DNA from: Nakamurella panacisegetis
Lineage (GTDB): Bacteria > Actinomycetota > Actinomycetes > Mycobacteriales > Nakamurellaceae
Reading direction: 5' to 3'
DNA length: 64,000 nucleotides
Assembly (NCBI RefSeq): GCF_900104535.1
Contig: NZ_LT629710.1
Span: forward strand, 1,984,001-2,048,000
Part shown: positions 1-11,269 of the stretch, piece by piece
Layout of the letters: each line of letters opens with the position of its first letter
Numbering within the stretch: position 1 is the first letter of the stretch
Program-made: the position numbers and the translations under genes
Notes under the pieces: model-generated
What the model saw: only the letters and a program-made list of their open reading frames with translations
Told to the model about the DNA's origin: nothing
The model's database searches: none

Positions 1-2
1 CC

Positions 3-3000
3 GACGCCTCGGTGAAGTGGCAGGTGAGGACCGCGTCCGCGACGTACTCGCCGCCGGGATGGGACAACTTCACCTTCGGCCGCTGGACCCCGTGGTGGAC
101 CGATGCCGCGGTCTCATCGACGGGCGGCATGGAATCGTCCGCGCCGACGGCGTCCTCGATGGGCGGGAAGCCGATCTCGGAGCCCTGCTGCGCACCGGTG
201 GACCCGAACGCGACGAAGTTCGACACCTTCTCCGGGGTCACCGATTCCGATGGCCATCACTACCTGCAGGTCAAGGTGGGCGATCTGGGCGCCGACTACG
301 CCGGGCTGCCGGTCACCTTGACCGCGCAGGCCACAGTGACCGATGTCAGCCGCCAGGCCATCGCCGGGACGGCCGACCTGCTGGTCCATCCGGCCGACTA
401 CTACGTCGGCTTGAGCAGCGCCGACACCTTCGTCACCGCGGGCCAGGACTTGGTGCTGCAGACGGTCACCACCGATATCGACGGCGCCGCGGTACCCGGC
501 CGCGCCGTCACGGTGACCGCGGCCAAGGTCGCCACCTCGTACGTCAACGGCCGATCGGTCGACACCGAATCGGACGTCAGGACGTGCCCGGTGACCTCCA
601 CCAGCACCCCGACGAACTGCACCTTCCACCCGACCGCGTCCGGCACCTACAAGATCACGGCGACCGTGGTGGACGACAAGGGCCGCACCAGCCGTTCGGA
701 ACTGACCCGGTGGGTCGCCGGGTCCGACGGCGCCGTCGACTCGTCGGTCGAGCAGCAGCAACTGACCCTGGTGCCGGATGCGAAGGAGTACCAGCCGGGA
801 CAGTCGGCCAAGGTGTTGGTGCAGTCGCCGATCACGACCGGCAGCGGCCTGTTGACCGTGTTGCACAACGGCATCGTGAGCACCTCGCGGTTCGCCGTGG
901 CCAACGGTTCGGCGGTGGTGGGTGTGCCCGTCACCGCCGCGGAGATCCCGGGTGTGAGCGTCTCGATCGAGGTGGTCGGCACGGCGGCCCGTTCGGCGAC
1001 CGACAGCACTCCGCGGCCGGCCTATGCCACCGGCGAGATTGGCCTGACCGTATCGACGCTGGCCCGGACCCTGAAGGTGACCGCCGTCCCGCGGCAGCGG
1101 ACCGTCACCCCCGGCGGCTCGACGTCGGTCGACGTCACGGTCACCGATCAGACCGGAAAGCCCATGGCCGCCAGTGAGTTCGAACTCGTGGTGGCCGACG
1201 AGGCGGTGCTCGCCGTTGGCGGCGACGTCCTACCGAACCCGATGGACGCCTTCTACCCGGAGTTGCCCGACGGATTGACCGCCCAGTACGGCCGATCCCT
1301 GGTGGCGTTGGCCGACCCGCCGGTGATGGACAGCCAAGGCGGAAGGGTCCCGGCGTCCCCGGAGCTTTCGTCAGCGGCCAGCACGCCGGCGCCCGGCTCC
1401 AAGACCTACTCCACCGCGGCTTCCGGCGCGGGATCCACCCAACGATCCGCGGGAACCTCGAACGCCCCGATCGCCCAGCGGCAGAACTTCGACGCGCTCG
1501 CCTTGTTCGTGCCGTCGGCGACCACCGATGCGAACGGGAAGGCGACGATCGCGGTGAAGCTGCCGGACAATCTGACGCGGTATCGGGTGATGGTGGTGGC
1601 GGTGGCCGGTGCCGACACGTTCGGCTCGGCCGACTCGACGATCACCGCCGGGCTGCCGTTGACCGTCCGGCCGTCGGCGCCGCGGTTCCTGAATTTCGGC
1701 GACGTCGTGGAGTTGCCGGTATTGCTGCAGAACCAGACGGACGCCCCGTTGACCACCGATGTGGTGCTGCAGACCGTCAATCTGAAGGTCACCGGGTCGG
1801 CCGGCCAGCGGGTGACCGTTCCGGCCAACGGACGGCTCGAGGTGCAGTTCCCGGTGGCGGCCGATCAGGCCGGTACCGCGAAGTTCCGGGTCGCGGCGGT
1901 GAGCGGGACCGACGCCGATGCGGCGTCGATCGAGTTGCCGGTCTACACCCCGGCGACCACCGAATCGTTCGCCACCTACGGGGTGATCGGGAGCGGGCAG
2001 TCGCTGCTGCAGCGGGTGACCGCGCCCAAGGGCGTGGTCAGCCAGTTCGGCGGCCTGCAGATCAGTACGTCGTCCACGGCGTTGCAACAGCTCTCCGACG
2101 CGGTCGGGTACATCGCCGACTACGACTACGCCAGTTCCGACGCCTATGCCGGCCAGATCATCGCCATCGGCTCGTTGGGCGACGTGTTGACGGCGTTCTC
2201 GGCCCCCGGGCTGCCGTCGGCGGCCGAGCTGACATCGCTGGTCTCGGCCGATGTGCGAAAACTGCTTGCGCTGCAGAACGATGACGGCGGATTCCCGTAC
2301 TGGACGCGGGGCGACCCCTCGGATCCGTTCAACTCGATCCAATCGACGCAGGCGCTGCTGGTCGCCGCTCGGCGTGGATTCGACGTCTCCTCGAAGGCGC
2401 TGGCCAAGGCTCAGCAGTACCTGGACGACATTGCTTCTCACCTTCCGGCCGATACGTCCCCGGCGACGCGCGACACGTTGACGGCGTACGCACTCAACGT
2501 CGGGATGCTCGGCGGTCATCGCGACGCCGCAGCCGCGGAATCGATGGTGGCCTCGCGCGGGTCGGCCCTGACGTTGGACGCGGTGGCGTGGCTGTTGCCG
2601 GTCGTGTCTGATGGCGGTTCGCGGTCTGCCCTTCAGCGCCGGATCGACAACGCCGCCGTGGACGACGCCGGTTCGGTGACCTTCACCAATCAGGTCACCG
2701 ACGACGCCTGGACCACGTTGCAGTCCGACCGTCGCACCGACGGACTGATCCTGGACGCGTTGATCTCGGTGACCCCGAAGAGCGATCTGATCCCGAAGGT
2801 GGTCGCCGGGCTGATGGGAGGACAGACCGACGGAAGGTGGTCGAATCTGCAGGAGAACGCGTTCATCCTGCTCGCGCTGCGGCACTACTACGACGCCTTC
2901 GAGGGCACCTCGCCCGATTTCGTGGCCGGAGTCTGGCTGGGTGACAAGTTCGCCGGACAGCACACTTTCGCGGGGCACACCACCGAGCGGGCGAACGTGA

Positions 3001-3596
3001 CCGTACCGACGTCGGTGCTGCTGTCGGCGTCGAACGACGACGTGACACTGCAGAACAGCGGCACCGGCCGGTTGTACTACCGGATCGGGCTGCAGACGGC
3101 TCCGTCCGACCTGAAGCCGGCGCCGCTGGACCGCGGGTTCGTCGTGTCGCGGACGTACACCGGCATCGACCACGCGTCGGATGTGACCCGCGATGCCGCC
3201 GGAACCTGGCACATCAAGCCCGGGGCGAAGGTGAAGGTGCAGTTGACGATGGTGTCGCGCAGCGCTCGCACGTACGTGAGTCTGATCGACCCGCTGCCCG
3301 CCGGCTTGGAGGCACTCAACGCGGACCTGGCCACCACGCCGAAGAGCCTCGATCCCAAGGCCGCGGCCGACGCCTACACCACGCGTTGGTCCGGCACCTG
3401 GTACGACCACCAGAATCTGCGTGACGACCGGGCCGAGGCGTTCGCCACCTACCTCAACGGGGGCGTCTACCAGTACAGCTACACCACCCAGGCCACCACC
3501 TCGGGAACGTTCGTCGTGCCGCCGCCGCGGGCCGAGCAGATCTACACTCCGGAGACATTCGGGCGCGGTGCCGGGGAACGGGTGGTGATCGGCTGA
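3..3596 (+). CDS. Alpha-2-macroglobulin-like protein, 3' part (5' end outside window)
   Basis: The reading frame is open at the left edge, so about 1195 C-terminal residues are visible and the true start lies upstream. The order fits bacterial alpha-2-macroglobulins: repeated beta-sandwich MG domains, the A2M core (FVPSATTDANGKA, then RVMVVAVAGADTFGSAD), and an alpha/alpha-toroid thioester domain (LLALQNDDGGFPYW) followed by a receptor-binding-like end. Family members trap proteases through a Cys-Gln thioester, classically CxEQ. Here the aligned stretch near nt 2121-2141 reads YDYASSDA, so the Cys and Gln are both absent and covalent trapping is not expected. It is probably secreted or membrane-tethered, but the signal peptide is not visible. 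Its end is 3 nt from the convergent methyltransferase gene. The family is clear; the function of a thioester-less form is not. Confidence 0.85.
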   Translation, partial: DASVKWQVRTASATYSPPGWDNFTFGRWTPWWTDAAVSSTGGMESSAPTASSMGGKPISEPCCAPVDPNATKFDTFSGVTDSDGHHYLQVKVGDLGADYAGLPVTLTAQATVTDVSRQAIAGTADLLVHPADYYVGLSSADTFVTAGQDLVLQTVTTDIDGAAVPGRAVTVTAAKVATSYVNGRSVDTESDVRTCPVTSTSTPTNCTFHPTASGTYKITATVVDDKGRTSRSELTRWVAGSDGAVDSSVEQQQLTLVPDAKEYQPGQSAKVLVQSPITTGSGLLTVLHNGIVSTSRFAVANGSAVVGVPVTAAEIPGVSVSIEVVGTAARSATDSTPRPAYATGEIGLTVSTLARTLKVTAVPRQRTVTPGGSTSVDVTVTDQTGKPMAASEFELVVADEAVLAVGGDVLPNPMDAFYPELPDGLTAQYGRSLVALADPPVMDSQGGRVPASPELSSAASTPAPGSKTYSTAASGAGSTQRSAGTSNAPIAQRQNFDALALFVPSATTDANGKATIAVKLPDNLTRYRVMVVAVAGADTFGSADSTITAGLPLTVRPSAPRFLNFGDVVELPVLLQNQTDAPLTTDVVLQTVNLKVTGSAGQRVTVPANGRLEVQFPVAADQAGTAKFRVAAVSGTDADAASIELPVYTPATTESFATYGVIGSGQSLLQRVTAPKGVVSQFGGLQISTSSTALQQLSDAVGYIADYDYASSDAYAGQIIAIGSLGDVLTAFSAPGLPSAAELTSLVSADVRKLLALQNDDGGFPYWTRGDPSDPFNSIQSTQALLVAARRGFDVSSKALAKAQQYLDDIASHLPADTSPATRDTLTAYALNVGMLGGHRDAAAAESMVASRGSALTLDAVAWLLPVVSDGGSRSALQRRIDNAAVDDAGSVTFTNQVTDDAWTTLQSDRRTDGLILDALISVTPKSDLIPKVVAGLMGGQTDGRWSNLQENAFILLALRHYYDAFEGTSPDFVAGVWLGDKFAGQHTFAGHTTERANVTVPTSVLLSASNDDVTLQNSGTGRLYYRIGLQTAPSDLKPAPLDRGFVVSRTYTGIDHASDVTRDAAGTWHIKPGAKVKVQLTMVSRSARTYVSLIDPLPAGLEALNADLATTPKSLDPKAAADAYTTRWSGTWYDHQNLRDDRAEAFATYLNGGVYQYSYTTQATTSGTFVVPPPRAEQIYTPETFGRGAGERVVIG

Positions 3597-3599
3597 GCG

Positions 3600-4304
3600 T
3601 CAGTTCCGACTGATCAGCAGCCAGTCGTGACGCAGGGTCAGGTGGTTCACGCTCAAGTCGGCGCCGACTCGCCGACAGAGCGATTCGACGGATGCGAGGT
3701 CGATCTTCGCCCCTCGCCAAGCCGGGCTCAATGTGCGCTTCCTCTGCAAAGTGTGACCTATATGGCCCACCCACTCGTGCGCAATCGAGCGTTTCGACGG
3801 GGAACGAACCTGAATGGCGCACCATCCGGAGCGCCGGACAACCCGGAGGCTCTCTTCGATGTAGCGCAACTGATGACGAGGGTCCGGAATGTGTTGCAGA
3901 GTTATGTAGGAGAACACGCCGTCGAAGGATTCGCCGGCGAAGGGGAGGTCCCCGTTTCCGGTGACTGTCCGGAAGGAGATGTTCGAATGCGAATCGCGGT
4001 GGACGAACTCTGCCCTCGCGATCATTTGCGGGCTGATGTCGACAGCGGTGACCGCGTCGTACAGCTCGGCCAGCCGACCGGTCATACGTCCTGGGCCACA
4101 ACCGATTTCCAGGAGGTTCGTCCCAGAGGTGGGGAGCCTCAGAACTCCGAACAACGCATCAGTCTCTCGCGCGCCCTCCTGATAGAAGACCGGGTCGAGG
4201 ACGTGATGCTGGGTCGCGGTGTACCAGGCCGGCGTCGTGTCCGCGGCGGAATCCCAATACCGTCGCTGACCTTCGATCGCACCCGTGCGATGACGCCACT
4301 GCAA
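3600..4304 (-). CDS. Class I SAM-dependent methyltransferase
   Basis: This 234-residue protein has a clear SAM-binding motif I (LLEIGCGPGRMTGRLAE), an acidic end of strand 2 (VTAVDISPQMIARAE) and a post-motif region DGVFSYITLQHIPDP typical of Methyltransf_11/25 proteins. The substrate cannot be told. The start chosen is TTG at 4304, preceded by GAGGGG at about 5 nt; no in-frame ATG gives the complete N-terminus. It lies 113 nt downstream of the response regulator on the same strand and may be read through from that operon. By eye the gene is clearly less GC-rich than its neighbours, with AT-richer codons in its middle, which suggests recent acquisition. It ends 3 nt from the convergent alpha-2-macroglobulin gene. 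Confidence 0.8.
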   Translation of the reverse strand: MQWRHRTGAIEGQRRYWDSAADTTPAWYTATQHHVLDPVFYQEGARETDALFGVLRLPTSGTNLLEIGCGPGRMTGRLAELYDAVTAVDISPQMIARAEFVHRDSHSNISFRTVTGNGDLPFAGESFDGVFSYITLQHIPDPRHQLRYIEESLRVVRRSGWCAIQVRSPSKRSIAHEWVGHIGHTLQRKRTLSPAWRGAKIDLASVESLCRRVGADLSVNHLTLRHDWLLISRN

Positions 4305-4417
4305 TGGGTCCCCTCCCTCGATCCGCGTTGCCGACGAATGGAACTGCGGAGCAGGTTACTACCTCGACAGCGCCGAAGTCATGAACCAACCGAGCGTTTT
4401 CCGGCTCTTTCCGCCGT

Positions 4418-5062
4418 TTACGACCGGCCGAGCAGACCTCGTTCGAAAGCCACTCGTACGGCGGCGGCGCGGTCCCGGACGCCGAGTTTCGGATACAACC
4501 GCAGCAGGTGGGTCTTGACCGTCGCCTCCGAGACGAGGAGTTGCCGGGCCACATCGCGATTGGTTCCACCCCGCGCCATCAGGGTCAGCACCTGGAGTTC
4601 GCGTTCCGTGAGCTGGTCGCCCCGGGTCCGGTCGACCAGGCTACGGGCGGCGGCCGGCGCCAACACGCTCTGGCCCGAGGCGGCCCGCAGGACGGCGTCG
4701 ACCAACTCGTCCCGCGGCGTGGCCTTGAGCATGTAGCCGTCGGCGCCGGCGTCGATCGCGGCGTGGATGTCGCGGTCGGTGTCGTAGGTGGTGAGCACCA
4801 GGATCCGCGGCCGTTCCCGGCTCGCCGCCCGCAGTTCCCGGATCGCCGCCACTCCGTCCCCGCCCGGCATCCGCAGGTCCATCAGGACCAGATCGGGGTC
4901 GGCCGCCCGCACCGACGCGATCGCCTCGACCCCGTCGGCCGCCTCCCCGACCACGCTGATCCGGGGATCGCGTTCCAGCATCCCGCGAATACCGTCGCGG
5001 ACCACCGGATGGTCGTCCACCACGAGCACCCGCACCACTCGGGGAATCGGTGCCTCGCTCAT
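4418..5062 (-). CDS. LuxR/NarL-family response regulator
   Basis: This 214-residue regulator has an N-terminal receiver with the acidic pair VDDH (about 16-18) and a phospho-acceptor Asp near residue 62 (LVLMDLRMPGGDG), the conserved Thr (LVLTTYD) and Lys (YMLKA). A C-terminal LuxR helix-turn-helix follows (LTERELQVLTLMARG, then SEATVKTHLLRL). It is the cognate regulator of the adjacent kinase: its ATG overlaps the kinase stop by 4 nt, so translation is coupled. In related actinobacterial ABC/HK/RR cassettes the regulator controls its own exporter in response to membrane-active compounds or changed membrane properties. The palindrome at 8246-8260 upstream of the operon is a candidate target. 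The signal is unknown. Confidence 0.93.
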   Translation of the reverse strand: MSEAPIPRVVRVLVVDDHPVVRDGIRGMLERDPRISVVGEAADGVEAIASVRAADPDLVLMDLRMPGGDGVAAIRELRAASRERPRILVLTTYDTDRDIHAAIDAGADGYMLKATPRDELVDAVLRAASGQSVLAPAAARSLVDRTRGDQLTERELQVLTLMARGGTNRDVARQLLVSEATVKTHLLRLYPKLGVRDRAAAVRVAFERGLLGRS

Positions 5063-6432
5063 CCCGGCACGACCGCAGTCACGACACAGCCGGCGCCGGG
5101 TTCGGATTCCACGCCGAAGGATCCGCCGGCCAATCGCATGCGCTCGGCCATGCCCGGCAGGCCGCGTCCACCCGCCTCGGACGGCCCGTCCGTGCCGTCG
5201 ACGGCAAACCCGACCCCGTCGTCGTGGATGTCCAGCAGCACCTCGTCGTCGAGGTAGTCCACACTGACCGCCACGTTGCCCGCGCTGGCATGACGGGCCA
5301 CGTTCGACAACGCCTCCTGCAGTACCCGTACCAGCTCCGGATCGGCGGCCAGTTCCCGTGGTTCGCCGGCGACGGTCAACGCGCCGGCGATTCCGTTGAC
5401 CGAAGACCAGTCGTCCAGCATCCGCCGAACGGCGTCCGGCAGGGCGACGCCGTCCAAGGCCGGCGGCCGCAGCGCGTTCACGGCCCGTCGGGCCTCGCCG
5501 AGGCCTTCTCGGGCCAGCGCCTTCGCATTCGCGACCCGGTGGCGAGCGGAGACGTCCAAGGCATCGTCCGGGATGGCTTCCAGCTGCGTCACCACCGCGA
5601 CCAGCCCCTGGGCCACCGTGTCGTGCAGTTCGCGGGCGAGCCGGGCCCGCTCGTCACGCACGCCGGTCTCACGGGCCTGGGCGATGAGCTGTTCCTGCAG
5701 CTCCTCGTTGCGGTGCTGTTCGATCAGCAACTGCCGGGTCGTCTCGTTGCGGCGCAGGACCGCCTCCTCGCGCCGGTTGGCCATGGCGATGCTGCCGATC
5801 CCGATGGCCAGGTCGAACAGGAAGAGGCCGACGGTCAGGGTCCATGAACCGCCCAGATGCGCGAACCCGCCGACCTGCACCGCGGTGATCAGGACGCAAC
5901 TCGCGGCGAGGCTGGTGAGCAGGCCGAAGCCGGTGAAGAAGGTGCCGCACACCATGTAGTGGGTCCAGATGATGATCCCGCCGATCGGCGAGACGGTGAT
6001 GATGCCGGCGATCAGCCCCAGTTGGACCGCGATGATCAGCAGCCGGCGGCCCAGCGTGGACAGGTCCCAGCGTTGCCACCACTCGACCCACCCGGCCAGC
6101 ACCACCGTCAGCGCGGCGGCCCACAGATGCGCTCCGAGATGGCCGCCCATGGTCGCCTGACCCAGGATCAGGCCGAGGACGAGCATCCCGCGCAGCAGCC
6201 ACGGAGCGCGGTTCACCGCGAAGAGGGTGTCGGGCCACTCGACCTGGGGCCGATCCCGTAGCCACAAACCGTGCGGCTCCCACTCGGGTATCCGGCGCCA
6301 GGGTGAGTAGGACGGCAGATCGATGCCTTCGGGCCAGGAGCGAAGGACTTTCACCCGATGCTCCGGCCCGGCCCGGCCCGGCAACGACGGGGTCGCCAGG
6401 TCCGGATTCGAGGCGGTGGTCACGGCGGTCAT
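5059..6432 (-). CDS. Membrane sensor histidine kinase (HisKA_3/NarL type)
   Basis: This is a 457-residue kinase. A cytoplasmic N-terminal stretch of about 85 residues precedes a cluster of roughly five or six hydrophobic segments (about 90-230) with almost no extracytoplasmic loops, as in DesK/LiaS-like intramembrane sensors. A short coiled segment leads to the phospho-acceptor His near residue 270 (ERARLARELHDTVAQGL). The HATPase_c domain follows with N-box EALSNVARHA, G1 DDGVGF and G2 GRGLPGM. It lies 25 nt after the permease gene and overlaps the regulator start by 4 nt, so exporter, kinase and regulator form one transcription unit. Lack of a large periplasmic domain suggests sensing in the membrane or through the exporter. 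Confidence 0.93.
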   Translation of the reverse strand: MTAVTTASNPDLATPSLPGRAGPEHRVKVLRSWPEGIDLPSYSPWRRIPEWEPHGLWLRDRPQVEWPDTLFAVNRAPWLLRGMLVLGLILGQATMGGHLGAHLWAAALTVVLAGWVEWWQRWDLSTLGRRLLIIAVQLGLIAGIITVSPIGGIIIWTHYMVCGTFFTGFGLLTSLAASCVLITAVQVGGFAHLGGSWTLTVGLFLFDLAIGIGSIAMANRREEAVLRRNETTRQLLIEQHRNEELQEQLIAQARETGVRDERARLARELHDTVAQGLVAVVTQLEAIPDDALDVSARHRVANAKALAREGLGEARRAVNALRPPALDGVALPDAVRRMLDDWSSVNGIAGALTVAGEPRELAADPELVRVLQEALSNVARHASAGNVAVSVDYLDDEVLLDIHDDGVGFAVDGTDGPSEAGGRGLPGMAERMRLAGGSFGVESEPGAGCVVTAVVPG

Positions 6433-6457
6433 TGTTCCCGTTGCCCGGATGCCGTGC

Positions 6458-7195
6458 TCATTCCCAACTGAACAGCTTGATCGCGATCCTGGACATGACC
6501 AGCCCCCACACCACGAGGACCAGCACGTACAGGAGCTTCGGCCAATGTCCGGACGCGGAGTCGGTGAGGGCCTGGACGGCGGCTCCGCTCGGCGTGAAGT
6601 CGGAGATGTGCCGCATCCAGTCCGGCATGAGCGGCCGCTGGAGCCACAGACCGGCGAAGAACTGCAGCACGAAGAACAACGCCGAGCCGAACCCGGCGGC
6701 CACCTTGGCGTTGCGGAACAGGCTGGCGATCACCATGCCCAGCCCGAGCAGCGCCCACGCCGCCAGCAGGTAGGACACGACGAAGGCCAGGATGTTGTCC
6801 GGCCACGGCGCGCCGATCAACCCGGGCACCACGACCATCAGCGCCATGCAGACGATCGACACGGCCAGAATGAGCCCCAGCTGCGCGTAGAGAAGCAGGG
6901 CGGGCGACACCGGGGTGGTGCGCAGGCGCTTCAGCACGCCCATCTCGCGATAGCGGGTCAATACGTCCGGTAACGCCTGGACGGCCAGCAACGTGATGGC
7001 GAACAGCACCAGCACTGGTTGGTAGACCTGGAAGAAGCTCAGTCCGCCGAGATCGGCTGACGGCTTCCGGGTGCCGGGCACCGCGGCCAGGACGATGGAC
7101 GCGGCGACCGGGAGGATGGCCGTCCAGATCATCACCCCTGGGTTCCGAGCCAGCAGTCTGGCCTCGCTCTTGACCATCACACTTGCCGCCGTCAT
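6458..7195 (-). CDS. ABC-2 type transporter permease
   Basis: This 245-residue membrane protein has six predicted helices. The first follows the cytoplasmic start (MVKSEARLLARNPGVMIW), and the pattern of the ABC-2 permease family is seen: an amphipathic YREMGVLKRLRTTPVSP segment between helices 2 and 3, and a terminal helix LLYVLVLVVWGLVMSRIA. It forms the membrane channel for the adjacent ATPase, probably as a homodimer, and should work as an exporter. Its start overlaps the ATPase stop by 4 nt (ATGA). The substrate (antibiotic, peptide or lipid) cannot be deduced. DrrB-like drug exporters and NatB-like sodium exporters have this same architecture. Confidence 0.9.
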   Translation of the reverse strand: MTAASVMVKSEARLLARNPGVMIWTAILPVAASIVLAAVPGTRKPSADLGGLSFFQVYQPVLVLFAITLLAVQALPDVLTRYREMGVLKRLRTTPVSPALLLYAQLGLILAVSIVCMALMVVVPGLIGAPWPDNILAFVVSYLLAAWALLGLGMVIASLFRNAKVAAGFGSALFFVLQFFAGLWLQRPLMPDWMRHISDFTPSGAAVQALTDSASGHWPKLLYVLVLVVWGLVMSRIAIKLFSWE

Positions 7196-8112
7196 GCCGT
7201 CACCTCGTTCGTCCGGTTTTCGTCTTCCCTGGTCAAAGCTACAAAGGCATCGTCCAGACTGGGTTGGTCGACCCGGAGCCGGGCGGCCGCGACCTGCCGT
7301 TCGTGCAGAGCGATGATGACGGCGGCGGCCACGTTGTCGGTTCCGGTGACCACCACGCGGTCGCCGTTCACGTTGACCGTGTGCACGTCGGGCAATCCCT
7401 GCAGGAAGGCCGGATCGACCGGGGCGGATGGAACGAAACTCATCCGCTGGTCGGCGACGACCCCGGCGGCCAGACCTTCCGGCGTGTCCGCCGCGATGAC
7501 CCGCCCACGGTCGATGACGACCACCCGATCACACAGGCGCTCGGCCTCCTCCATGAAATGCGAGACGAGCAGCAGGGTGACGCCGGTGCCCTTGAGATCC
7601 TCGAGCAGACCCCACACCTCGCGCCGGGCCGCCGGGTCGAGGCCGGTTGTCAGCTCGTCGAGAATGGCCACCCGCGGGTTGCCGATCAGTGCCAACGCCA
7701 CCGACAGGCGCTGCTTCTGCCCGCCGGACAGCTTGCCGAAGTAGGTCTTCTGCTGCTCGACCAGGCCCAGCCGCTCCAGCAGTTCCCGCCAGTCACGCGG
7801 GTGGGAGTAGAAGCTCGAGTACAACTCGAGGGCCTGGGCCACGGTCTGCTTGTCCGGCAGCCGTGACTCCTGCAGCTGGAATCCCAGAGTCTCCCGGAAC
7901 TCCCGGCCCTCCTTCGACGGATCCATCCCGGCCACCGAGATCGTGCCGCCGTCGGGCACCCGGAGACCGCCGATGCACTCGACGGTGGTCGTCTTCCCGG
8001 CGCCGTTGGGTCCGAGTATCCCGAAGATCTCGCCCTCGTCGACGGCGAAGCTGACCCCGTCGACCACCGTTCGGTTGCCGTACACCTTCCGCAGGTCGCG
8101 GACATCGATCAT
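7192..8112 (-). CDS. ABC transporter ATP-binding protein
   Basis: The ATPase shows Walker A (GPNGAGKTTT), Q-loop, signature LSGGQKQRL, Walker B (RVAILDELTTGLDP, with Glu replaced in the usual DEPT by DELT) and the switch His (LLLVSHFMEEAE). The C-terminal approximately 80 residues resemble the accessory domain of DrrA-type drug-export ATPases. I place the start at 8112 (MIDVRDLRKVYG) because GAGG lies 7 nt upstream; an ATG at 8118 is too close to that site, and the in-frame start at 8157 gives a non-conserved leader. It is the first gene of the ATPase-permease-kinase-regulator operon and overlaps the permease by 4 nt. Confidence 0.93.
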   Translation of the reverse strand: MIDVRDLRKVYGNRTVVDGVSFAVDEGEIFGILGPNGAGKTTTVECIGGLRVPDGGTISVAGMDPSKEGREFRETLGFQLQESRLPDKQTVAQALELYSSFYSHPRDWRELLERLGLVEQQKTYFGKLSGGQKQRLSVALALIGNPRVAILDELTTGLDPAARREVWGLLEDLKGTGVTLLLVSHFMEEAERLCDRVVVIDRGRVIAADTPEGLAAGVVADQRMSFVPSAPVDPAFLQGLPDVHTVNVNGDRVVVTGTDNVAAAVIIALHERQVAAARLRVDQPSLDDAFVALTREDENRTNEVTA

Positions 8113-8245
8113 TGACATACCTCGATCCTGCCGCCGATCGCCGGGATCCGCGTCCACCGCGCGGACAGACCTCCGTCAACCGATCGGTGGACGAGCCTGG
8201 AGCAGCAGGCGAATCGATCCGCGCCGGCGGATGACGAGACCGCAA

Positions 8246-8260
8246 GTCTCACAGTGAGAC
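8246..8260. promoter_or_regulatory. Perfect palindrome upstream of the exporter/two-component operon
   Basis: GTCTCAC-A-GTGAGAC is a perfect 7-bp inverted repeat around one central base, 134 nt upstream of the ATPase start at 8112. Its size and position fit a dimeric activator site. The natural candidate ligand is the LuxR-type regulator encoded in the operon; this is inference. Confidence 0.5.
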
Positions 8261-8420
8261 GCGCTGAGCTCCCGGTCCGGGCCGCCGTTGTGGTTCGGTC
8301 CAGAGGTGACTCTGCTGCAGGAAGGTGGCCAACGATCCGCATCACGAGCCTTCGGCCGGCCTCACCGGGCCGGACCGTGGTCATGGTCCAAGTGGTCGGC
8401 GACAATCCCGCATTGCATCC

Positions 8421-8442
8421 TAATCTTGACTCAGTCCAGAAA
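8421..8442 (+). promoter_or_regulatory. FurA-type operator and furA-katG promoter
   Basis: An AT-rich segment contains the 17-bp imperfect inverted repeat TCTTGACTCAGTCCAGA (8424-8440; 7 of 8 arm positions pair), embedding the -35-like TTGACT. It closely resembles the operator known upstream of furA-katG in mycobacteria and furS-cpeB in Streptomyces. It lies 20-40 nt before the furA ATG, so FurA very probably represses its own operon, releasing it under oxidative stress. Confidence 0.8.
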
Positions 8443-8461
8443 GCGGGCCAGACTGCGGGGG

Positions 8462-11201
<2,740 letters not shown>

Positions 11202-11217
11202 GTTACTCCGATTCCGG

Positions 11218-11251
11218 CCGGGCCGTCCTCATTGCGAGGGCGGCCCGGTTT
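11218..11251 (+). terminator. Rho-independent-like terminator after katG
   Basis: A 13-bp GC-rich stem (CCGGGCCGTCCTC with GAGGGCGGCCCGG, one G-T pair) around a 5-nt loop, followed by TTTGT, starts 16 nt after the katG stop. Confidence 0.75.
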
Positions 11252-11269
11252 GTCGTTCCCGGCTGAGAG

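Larger units (their letters stand above)
8113..8461. other. Divergent intergenic control region
   Basis: This is 349 nt without a coding region, between the minus-strand exporter operon and the plus-strand furA-katG operon. It holds a perfect 7-1-7 palindrome at 8246-8260 and the FurA-type operator/promoter at 8421-8442, described separately. Nothing else distinct is seen. Confidence 0.7.

Noticed and set aside
1371-3410. Very long antisense open frame inside the alpha-2-macroglobulin gene
   Set aside because: Arg/Gly/Pro-rich translation with no domain; a by-product of high third-position GC. The same holds for other long frames opposite real genes, e.g. within katG, the GH3 gene and phosphoketolase.
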